Positions 1 to 4,895 of a DNA stretch of 5,409 nt are shown here, in pieces. Made by a program: the position numbers and the translations under genes. This stretch comes from CAZBEJ01 sp964521305. Lineage in GTDB: Bacteria > Patescibacteriota > Microgenomatia > UBA1406 > GWC2-37-13. Location of the stretch: the NCBI GenBank assembly GCA_964521305.1, contig CAZFQZ010000047.1:1-5409 (forward strand). The letters are read 5' to 3'. Within the stretch, counting starts at the first letter, position 1, and the number at the start of each line of letters is the position of its first letter. A model generated the notes under the pieces. The model made no database searches. It was given only the letters and a program-made list of their open reading frames with translations, and had not been told where the DNA came from.

Positions 1-343
1 GGAACATCGTGGACTTTCCGGTCATCTTGATCATATCGCGATATCCATGATCTCAAGCTATGTGTTCGAACATCTGGATTCCGTAAAAACCATCTATTAC
101 CACTGTATAGGCAAGGAACACCGTACCGCGCTTGATAAATACCGACCCGAGGGATACTTCGTATTTTTTCCGCCGGGATACAAACTGTCCGAGGTGGATA
201 TGACAATTGATGTTTCCGACGTATGGGATATCAAACTCAAAGCGATGGACTGCCATAAATCGCAGATGAAAGACGTGATGCGCATTCAAAAAATGCTTGC
301 CGAAACACCGAAACATGAACTTTTCTTTGTCAGAAATAAATAA
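1..343 (+). CDS. PIG-L/LmbE family N-deacetylase, C-terminal part (5' end outside window)
   Basis: The reading frame is open from the first complete codon at base 2 to the stop at 341-343, giving 113 visible residues; the true start lies to the left. The fragment begins with a G-H-L-D-H motif (codons 20-34), which matches the G-H-x-D-H segment carrying a zinc-ligand histidine in the PIG-L/LmbE fold. Further on it has a tyrosine-rich hydrophobic stretch, a PPGY turn, and the DVSDVW...K..A...HKSQ segment typical of the C-terminal end of this family. Members hydrolyse N-acetyl groups from GlcNAc-type sugars or sugar lipids using Zn2+. The substrate cannot be told from this fragment, and the N-terminal metal motif (HPDD-type) is not visible. 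An internal ATG at 47 is not the start, because the motif lies upstream of it. The family call is fairly secure; the biological role is unknown. Confidence 0.78.
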   Translation, partial: EHRGLSGHLDHIAISMISSYVFEHLDSVKTIYYHCIGKEHRTALDKYRPEGYFVFFPPGYKLSEVDMTIDVSDVWDIKLKAMDCHKSQMKDVMRIQKMLAETPKHELFFVRNK

Positions 344-346
344 TTG

Positions 347-532
347 TTATTTGCTTTTGTATTTTTTTATCTTCTCCATCACACGGAAAAAAGAATGTTT
401 TTTTAGAGGTTTTGCATATCTGCCCATTAATTCATCGATTTTTTCCGCCAAAATCATTTTAATGAATGATTGATAAGGCACATCCCGATTATTAGTTTGT
501 CTTTTAATGTCATCTAATAAATGAGATGGCAA
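347..532 (-). CDS. CopG-type ribbon-helix-helix antitoxin-like protein, N-terminus uncertain or degraded
   Basis: The frame encodes 61 residues from a TTG at 532-530, but the recognisable domain begins earlier. Reading upstream without a stop to 605 gives an ATTISIRLPSHLLDDIK-like segment, the DNA-binding strand plus first helix of a ribbon-helix-helix fold. It is followed by an RDVPYQSFIKMILAEKI second helix, the hallmark of CopG-type antitoxins. Starting at TTG would remove most of the DNA-contacting strand (T-I-S-I-R, codons 547-533). No ATG, GTG or TTG exists between the upstream stop (604-602) and 532, so the gene either uses an ATT/ATA start or has lost its N-terminus. These antitoxins normally repress their own operon and neutralise a small toxin. 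No toxin gene is visible on either side. The basic tail (KKHSFF...KIKKYKSK) may bind nucleic acid. It ends 3 bases from the convergent deacetylase gene. Confidence 0.55.
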   Translation of the reverse strand: MPSHLLDDIKRQTNNRDVPYQSFIKMILAEKIDELMGRYAKPLKKHSFFRVMEKIKKYKSK

Positions 533-604
533 TCGAATGCTTATAGTGGTGGCAGATAATCTTAAGTTTCCTTGAAAAATATTCCGCGTTCTTTCCCGCG
601 TTCA

Positions 605-901
605 CCGGTATATTTCTGCCAATCTCCCGATTTTCCTTATTATCCTTTTCTCTTTTTATTTTTCTCGCCCATATCCGCAATTTTTGGATTAAACTAATGT
701 TTGCCTTTGTTTTCGCAATATTACACGTATACCTATCTTACTCCGATTTGCAGCTCGATAGAGCGAAAAAGCGGATCAGCACTGGAAATCAAATTTCCAG
801 CGTAAAATAGGTATATACTGAAAAAATCAGGTGCAAACCTACGTTTTTGTAGTATAGCTATGTTAGCGTACTTTATCCAAGGATATTTTGTCAGTTAACA
901 T
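605..901. other. Intergenic region upstream of PBP2, no convincing gene
   Basis: This gap of about 300 bases holds no protein I can support. The left part (630-720) is a T-rich tract. The right part (752-885) contains a run of short inverted repeats: GCTC/GAGC around 753-763, the perfect arms at 782-800, AGGT/ACCT closing a GCAA loop at 829-840, CTAC/GTAG at 839-852, GCTA/TAGC at 857-867 and TATCC/GGATA at 874-885. A hexamer AGCGTA occurs twice (799-804 and 865-870). TATACT at 814-819 is a good -10 box, but no matching -35 lies 16-18 bases upstream. The region is probably the promoter and 5' leader of the PBP2 gene. I did not recognise a known riboswitch. Confidence 0.5.
782..800. repeat. Perfect inverted repeat, 8-bp arms, 3-base spacer
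   Basis: CTGGAAAT at 782-789 is the exact reverse complement of ATTTCCAG at 793-800, separated by CAA. It lies 14 bases upstream of a TATACT -10-like box (814-819), where a repressor operator or a transcript hairpin would fit. No T-run follows, so it is not an intrinsic terminator. A role as operator is inference from position only. Confidence 0.55.
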
Positions 902-2551
902 ATGATTAAACTTCCCCTATTCCAAAAAGGCAGATCGGGCAGTATGCATTTCGATCATGAAGAAAATTCCAATCATGAAACGCTGCTTTTTGTCTTTATT
1001 CTGAGCATTGTCACTTGTTTTGTATTCCTTATCCTCCGTCTATTCCAGTTGACCATTGTAAAAGGAGATTATTACCGCAGGCTCTCCGACCAAAATCGTA
1101 TAAAGGAGCTGTATATAGAACCACAACGGGGAACCATACGCGATAGGAAAGGATTCGTCCTTACCCATAACGCGCCTGCGGATATTACGCAGAACACCGA
1201 TGTCATACCTTCCCGCCGTATCTATGATTCAACCGATTCCACGGCCCAAATCATAGGTTACCGCCAGATCGCTGACCGGAACGATCTGAACACCGACAAC
1301 TGCCTGAATAAGCTGCGTTTGGGCGAAAAAACCGGTAAAAAAGGCGTAGAAAAACTGTATGACTGTCAGTTGCGCGGCGAATACGGAAAAAAACTCATCG
1401 AGATCAACGCCAAAGGCAAATACCTGCAAACGCTCACCGTTTTGCCGCCGAAAAACGGCCAGTCACTTCAATTGTCGCTGGATCTTGAGCTGCAAAATAA
1501 GGTGTATGATTTGCTTAAGGATAAACAAGCCGCCGCAGTCGGCGTCAACCCGAAAACCGGTGAGGTGCTTTTCCTCGTTTCCACGCCCTCTTTCAGCCCG
1601 CAAAACTTCGAGGACCAGAAAAACGATATCGTGGCAACGTATTTCACGGACGCCGGCAAGCCGCTTATCGACCGCGCAACCGAGGGTATGTATCCGCCCG
1701 GTTCCATTTTCAAGCTGGTACTGGCAACCGGCGCTCTCGAGGATAAAGTCATTGACGAACATACGCAGTTCGAAGACACCGGTATCCTGCACGCCGGATC
1801 ATTGACATTCGGCAACTGGTATTATCTCGAATACGGACGAACAGACGGGATGGTCGATATCGTCAAAGGCATACAGCGATCCAATGACATCTTTTTTTAT
1901 GAAACCGGCAATGCCATGGGCCCGGACCGCATCCACAAATGGGCGGGTATTCTTGGATACGGTAAAGATACGGGAATCGGCCTGAGCGAATCGGAAGGCA
2001 TGATCCCTTCGCCGTTCTGGAAACAGGAAACGCTGAATGACCGCTGGTATACGGGTGATACTTACAATTTCTCCATCGGACAGGGGTATGTGACGGTCAC
2101 GCCGATCCAGACAGTCATGGTAACCAGTGTTTTTGCCAATGGCGGGTACCTGTGTCAACCGCAACTACTGAAAGATGCGCCACCAAACTGCAAAAAACTT
2201 CCCATTGCGGACAAAAACATCGCCTTAATTCGGGAAGGGATGAAAAAAGCCTGTTCGCCCGGCGGAACCGGCTGGCCTTTGTTCAATTTCGGAATAAATA
2301 AAAACGGAGTGGACAAACCTGTTGCAACAACGTCCGCAAACTTCGAGCCAATCCAGACCGCGTGCAAAACAGGAACCGCGGAGACTCCCGGAGCCACCAG
2401 CATGGCAGACGCCTGGCTTACTGCATTTGCGCCGTATGACAATCCTCAAATAGCGGTATCCGTGCTTATCGAGGAAGGAGGCCAGGGCTCAGATGTCGCC
2501 GGACCGGTCGCAAAAGAGATATTAAAAGCATACTTTGAAAGAACACAATAA
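902..2551 (+). CDS. mrdA: Penicillin-binding protein 2, class B peptidoglycan transpeptidase
   Basis: This is a 549-residue DD-transpeptidase that cross-links peptidoglycan stem peptides on the outer face of the membrane, usually partnered with RodA. It has a short cytoplasmic N-terminus, one membrane anchor (about 28-50), and the E-P-Q-R-G-T-I-R-D-R pedestal motif (73-82). The transpeptidase domain follows, with all three active-site motifs: S268-I-F-K271 (acylated serine), S327-N-D329, and K489-T-G-T-A-E494. The SIGQG...TPIQ segment at 391-403 is also present. The S-x-D form of motif 2 and the T-G-x-x-G-V-E motif (144-150) favour PBP2 over FtsI. E. coli PBP2 has about 633 residues; the missing length lies mainly in the pedestal/head region (90-185). 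An in-frame stop at 896-898 makes ATG 902 the first possible start. ATG 944 (Met15) is an alternative. AAGGA at 879-883 is too far (18 bases) from 902 to be a normal ribosome site. No rodA or mreC is adjacent in this window. Confidence 0.93.
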   Translation: MIKLPLFQKGRSGSMHFDHEENSNHETLLFVFILSIVTCFVFLILRLFQLTIVKGDYYRRLSDQNRIKELYIEPQRGTIRDRKGFVLTHNAPADITQNTDVIPSRRIYDSTDSTAQIIGYRQIADRNDLNTDNCLNKLRLGEKTGKKGVEKLYDCQLRGEYGKKLIEINAKGKYLQTLTVLPPKNGQSLQLSLDLELQNKVYDLLKDKQAAAVGVNPKTGEVLFLVSTPSFSPQNFEDQKNDIVATYFTDAGKPLIDRATEGMYPPGSIFKLVLATGALEDKVIDEHTQFEDTGILHAGSLTFGNWYYLEYGRTDGMVDIVKGIQRSNDIFFYETGNAMGPDRIHKWAGILGYGKDTGIGLSESEGMIPSPFWKQETLNDRWYTGDTYNFSIGQGYVTVTPIQTVMVTSVFANGGYLCQPQLLKDAPPNCKKLPIADKNIALIREGMKKACSPGGTGWPLFNFGINKNGVDKPVATTSANFEPIQTACKTGTAETPGATSMADAWLTAFAPYDNPQIAVSVLIEEGGQGSDVAGPVAKEILKAYFERTQ

Positions 2552-2569
2552 TTTTCCGGTTGTTTCATC

Positions 2570-2598
2570 TTGCAATTTCTTTCCATCATAATTAGACT
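2570..2598 (+). promoter_or_regulatory. Possible sigma70-type promoter for the small membrane protein gene
   Basis: TTGCAA (2570-2575) and TAGACT (2593-2598) each match four of six consensus bases and are separated by 17 bases. Transcription would begin near 2605, about four bases before the ATG at 2609, which lacks a Shine-Dalgarno sequence. This is a weaker case than the two promoters further right, and read-through from the PBP2 gene is an equal possibility. Confidence 0.35.
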
Positions 2599-2608
2599 GA
2601 ACATATAT

Positions 2609-3193
2609 ATGTCTGCCTTAAACAAAATTCTTGTCGTGTTTTTTTTTGTACTGATAATCGCCACATCCGTAGAACTTTATCTCTATTTTAATCCGCCAAA
2701 AACCGCCTCCCTTTCGTCTGTGCGACAGACAAAAACAATTAACCCACCGACGGTTACTCCGGTCGCCAGACAGATACAAGACAAAGCCAGTTTCAATAAA
2801 GGTCTTGCAGTATCCGAAGCCACAAAACAAACACTTTTGTCATACTTTGACTCATTGCGTAGCGGCATTATTTCAGATATGTCTTTCAACGTAAATGCAA
2901 AAGGGCGGCTGACAGCATTTGATACAGAAGGCCATTTGCAAGACGGGACGGCCTATAGATATAAACTCAGATTAACGGAACAAGGTAATTCTAATACATT
3001 TATCCTGACCGACGCCGATATGAAAAAGGTCCATTTTCTGCAACAAATCGGCGGCAAGGAAACGCCCATGAATCCGTACGACCTGAAAGTAGGTGATGCC
3101 GTTATATACCGTGAGCATATCAATCTTATCAATCCTGACGACCCTAATACCAACAGAATAGATATTATATATCAGTTTCCGTCAATCCAATAA
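2609..3193 (+). CDS. Membrane-anchored extracytoplasmic protein of unknown function
   Basis: I do not recognise this gene. It encodes 194 residues from ATG 2609. A TTG 39 bases upstream (2570) is possible in frame, but it would add a 13-residue stretch before the natural N-terminus, so I prefer the ATG. A short cytoplasmic N-terminus (MSALNK) precedes one hydrophobic helix (about 6-27). A Pro/Thr/Ser-rich linker follows (28-60), then a soluble domain (about 65-194) likely outside the membrane. The C-terminal half reads as alternating beta strands (GRLTAFDTEG, AYRYKLRLTEQG, TFILTD) followed by a D-L-K-V-G-D-A-V turn-strand at 158-165. This resembles the small beta-barrel layout of DUF5666-like or OB-like domains; that comparison is inference from pattern only. 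The domain has no cysteine and no evident catalytic motif. It starts 57 bases after PBP2, so co-transcription is possible, but a functional link is unproven. Confidence 0.7.
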   Translation: MSALNKILVVFFFVLIIATSVELYLYFNPPKTASLSSVRQTKTINPPTVTPVARQIQDKASFNKGLAVSEATKQTLLSYFDSLRSGIISDMSFNVNAKGRLTAFDTEGHLQDGTAYRYKLRLTEQGNSNTFILTDADMKKVHFLQQIGGKETPMNPYDLKVGDAVIYREHINLINPDDPNTNRIDIIYQFPSIQ

Positions 3194-3201
3194 ACAACCA
3201 C

Positions 3202-3230
3202 TTGACAAACTATGGCTATAAGATTACCAT
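3202..3230 (+). promoter_or_regulatory. Strong sigma70-type promoter driving the putative precursor peptide gene
   Basis: A perfect -35 TTGACA (3202-3207) is followed after exactly 17 bases by TACCAT (3225-3230), a four-of-six -10 match. The expected transcription start (about seven bases past the -10) is 3237, the A of the ATG of the 44-codon ORF, so the message would be leaderless. It begins nine bases after the stop of the preceding gene, so the peptide has its own promoter. Confidence 0.6.
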
Positions 3231-3236
3231 GGTTAT

Positions 3237-3371
3237 ATGAAAATGAAAAAACAAAAACTGTATAAAAAACCGAGGCTTACTGTCAAGCATGTGAAATTGA
3301 GCAATTTTTTTCTTCGAAATAGCATAGGCTCCGGTTCCGAAGAGATGCTTCTTGCCACATTAATTCGTTAA
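3237..3371 (+). CDS. Putative RiPP (lasso-like) precursor peptide, 44 residues
   Basis: The ORF runs from ATG 3237 to TAA 3369-3371. The N-terminus is strongly basic (MKMKKQK), and Y9-K-K-P12-R-L14 follows. This is the Y-x-x-P-x-L pattern by which lasso-type and related leader peptides are recognised by PqqD-like (B1) proteins. Next come a hydrophobic stretch (V19-K-L-S-N-F-F-L) and a small, Ser/Gly/Glu-rich segment (S29-I-G-S-G-S-E-E), ending in LLATLIR. Basic leader, short length, strong private promoter, and PqqD, kinase, nucleotidyltransferase and peptidase genes next door all fit a ribosomally made, modified peptide. The mature core cannot be fixed. A ring from S29 to E35 or E36 would have lasso size (7 or 8 residues), but the Thr usually found two residues before a lasso core is absent. 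Met3 (3243) is an alternative start. No Shine-Dalgarno is present. A chance ORF remains possible. Confidence 0.6.
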   Translation: MKMKKQKLYKKPRLTVKHVKLSNFFLRNSIGSGSEEMLLATLIR

Positions 3372-3412
3372 CTTGAAAGTGTTCAGAGCTCCTTTTTTTT
3401 GCTTCCGTCTTT

Positions 3413-3418
3413 TATAAT
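3413..3418 (+). promoter_or_regulatory. Perfect -10 box (TATAAT) immediately upstream of the peptidase-nucleotidyltransferase gene
   Basis: TATAAT at 3413-3418 predicts transcription starting at about 3425, which is the G of the GTG start codon; this again implies a leaderless message. The -35 position 17 bases upstream reads TCCTTT (3390-3395), a poor match. TTGAAA at 3373-3378 is too distant to pair with it. The promoter may therefore be weak or activator-dependent, or the gene may be read mainly from the promoter at 3202. Confidence 0.45.
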
Positions 3419-3424
3419 TAGTGA

Positions 3425-4672
3425 GTGAATAATAAAACCCTGACGACCGTTCTGTCTAAAAAAATGACCAGCATAAAAACCTATGGGTCGAGCATGAATC
3501 CTTTGCTTTTCGACGGAGATATCACATACATAACAAAATGCTGTTTTTCGTCCATAAAAGAAAACGATATTATTGCCTTTAAAAGACACGGTATTGTTAT
3601 TCACCGGGTTCTCTACAAAACACGGAATTATTTAATCACCAAAGGAGATAATGCGGGCTTTGCCGATCCGAGAGTATACCCGAGGAACGTTATAGGTAAA
3701 GTAAACAGGGTAAAGCGCGGGGACAGAATTATTGACATCAATCTGTTATATTTTATCCAATCTTCCCTCTATCTTAACGAAATTCAAAAAGTGACCCGGT
3801 TATTTCACATAAACAATATTCAGTATGTTATTTTGAAAGGCCTGCCTTTGCACATGTTTTATGAAAACAGCCATCCGAAAAGACTCTATCTTGATTGTGA
3901 TTTTCTTATTTCAGCCAAGGACCGGCCAAAAGCTGAAAAAATTCTACTTGCACGAAAATACCGGAAAATGGATGTTTCGCTTACTCCGGTACAAAAAAAA
4001 TTCTCCGACGATTTGCCCGAACATTCATATATGAAGATTGTAGAAGGTTTTCCCATTGTGTTTGATATTCATACGGAAATTGTGTTTGGTATGACACAAT
4101 TGGGAAATCTAAATGAGTTATACCCCCACTTAAAAATATGTTCCCTGACTCAATCAATGATAAAACACAGGAGATTAATTAAATTTGACTCACTACCAAT
4201 ACCCGCTCTTTCTCAAGAAGATCTTATACTATATCTTTGCCTTCATTTTTTCCATCACAATTTTCAGGGAATTTACCGACTCTTTTTCCTCCATACGGTA
4301 ATTTGTAGATCAAAAAACGTAGATTGGCAGACATTAGCATTACAGATCCGTAATTATGAATTAAATAACTATTGTTATCCTGTTTTTGTATTGCTCAAGA
4401 AATATTATAAAACCGGGGTCCCGGAGAAATTTGCAGATGATATTATCCCGGGGCCGAATGCGATAAAATACTTAAAAACATTGTTGGCAAAAGTTGATAT
4501 TTTCGGTGAAGACAAAAGAGAAAAAGCCGGAATACGGCGATTCATGATTTTTTTTACCCTTTCTCCTGAACCTTTATTGCGAAAGCTCCTGATTATTTTC
4601 AATCCTTTTTTTCTTTCTGCTTTTTTGTGGTCTTTGAAGAGGAGAGTATTTTCCAATGCGTTAATCCGGTAA
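3425..4672 (+). CDS. Fusion of SipW-like S26 serine peptidase and NTP_transf_5-type nucleotidyltransferase
   Basis: The gene encodes 415 residues from GTG 3425; the preceding in-frame codon is a stop (3422-3424), so no earlier start exists. Residues about 15-95 form an S26 peptidase fold: G-S-S23-M-N-P with catalytic Ser23, I-V-I-H60-R with His60 where bacterial leader peptidases have Lys (the SipW/archaeal S-H type), and I-T-K-G-D75-N followed by D81 and I-I-G-K-V-like strands. No membrane helix precedes it, which is unusual for a signal peptidase. Residues about 115-400 match the NTP_transf_5 (PF14907) layout: V-I-L-K138-G, then L-D157-C-D159-F as the likely metal-binding acidic pair, a D-I-H-T-E-I strand (214-219), and an H-rich helix (L-C-L-H-F-F-H-H, 271-278). 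The only Met between 24 and 203 is Met143, so two separate genes are unlikely. Such nucleotidyltransferases occur in lasso and other RiPP clusters; the substrate is unknown. It begins 53 bases after the peptide ORF. Confidence 0.72.
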   Translation: MNNKTLTTVLSKKMTSIKTYGSSMNPLLFDGDITYITKCCFSSIKENDIIAFKRHGIVIHRVLYKTRNYLITKGDNAGFADPRVYPRNVIGKVNRVKRGDRIIDINLLYFIQSSLYLNEIQKVTRLFHINNIQYVILKGLPLHMFYENSHPKRLYLDCDFLISAKDRPKAEKILLARKYRKMDVSLTPVQKKFSDDLPEHSYMKIVEGFPIVFDIHTEIVFGMTQLGNLNELYPHLKICSLTQSMIKHRRLIKFDSLPIPALSQEDLILYLCLHFFHHNFQGIYRLFFLHTVICRSKNVDWQTLALQIRNYELNNYCYPVFVLLKKYYKTGVPEKFADDIIPGPNAIKYLKTLLAKVDIFGEDKREKAGIRRFMIFFTLSPEPLLRKLLIIFNPFFLSAFLWSLKRRVFSNALIR

Positions 4673-4895
4673 TAAAATCGCGTACATCTTTGAGGACTTT
4701 GTGCTCCGGCTGGTTAAAAGATTCCGAAAGAAATTTGACTATCTGGGCGGTATCTTTGCCTTGTTTCAATAAGGTAAAGATTATGTTTCCTGTTTCATTC
4801 AAAGTAAACATGATGGAGCGATTGCTGTCAAAAAAAACCGTTTCCCCATTAATTTGTTCTGTGATAAACCCTTTATTGACCGTATATTGTTTCAT
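4599..4895 (-). CDS. PqqD family protein, RiPP recognition element (lasso B1-like)
   Basis: This 98-residue protein matches stand-alone PqqD proteins, which bind leader peptides of RiPP precursors and present them to modifying enzymes. The order fits: an N-terminal beta-sheet part with a dipeptide turn (N16-G17-E-T-V-F-F-D), the family signature T31-L-N-E-T-G36 before an amphipathic helix (N-I-I-F-T-L-L), then K-Q-G-K-D-T-A-Q-I-V and a last helix (V-L-K-D-V-R-D-F-I) ending with W81-K-I-L. The final 14 or so residues are Ser/Lys-rich (ends KKQKEKKD), beyond the usual end of the domain. The start ATG 4895 lies inside the end of the HPr-kinase-like gene (23-base overlap), so translation is probably coupled; no Shine-Dalgarno is seen. 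Its 3' end overlaps the convergent peptidase-nucleotidyltransferase gene by 74 bases. It is the natural partner for the Y-x-x-P leader encoded at 3237. Confidence 0.82.
   Translation of the reverse strand: MKQYTVNKGFITEQINGETVFFDSNRSIMFTLNETGNIIFTLLKQGKDTAQIVKFLSESFNQPEHKVLKDVRDFITGLTHWKILSSSKTTKKQKEKKD

Noticed and set aside
697..810. A 37-codon ATG ORF in the gap before PBP2, with a hydrophobic N-terminus
   Set aside because: It has no ribosome site, no recognisable motif, and its open frame runs far upstream without a start through a T-rich tract antisense to the antitoxin-like gene. A chance frame is more likely.
829..870. c-di-GMP-I (GEMM) riboswitch, suggested by GGTGCAAACC
   Set aside because: The downstream conserved segments of that class (GGGACGCAAAGCC-like and tetraloop-receptor parts) are not present.
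1359..2449. Several ORFs of 60-150 codons in other frames inside the PBP2 gene
   Set aside because: They overlap a complete transpeptidase with all catalytic motifs and show only out-of-frame composition.
3315..3368. A defined lasso core such as residues 29-44 of the small peptide
   Set aside because: The ring size S29 to E35/E36 is right, but Thr at the penultimate leader position is absent and no cyclase or B2 protease is seen, so I do not annotate a core or cleavage site.
3373..3400. Possible intrinsic terminator between the peptide and the peptidase-nucleotidyltransferase gene (GAGCTC followed by eight T)
   Set aside because: GAGCTC is self-complementary but leaves no loop, and no longer stem can be formed, so the T-run alone does not make a terminator.
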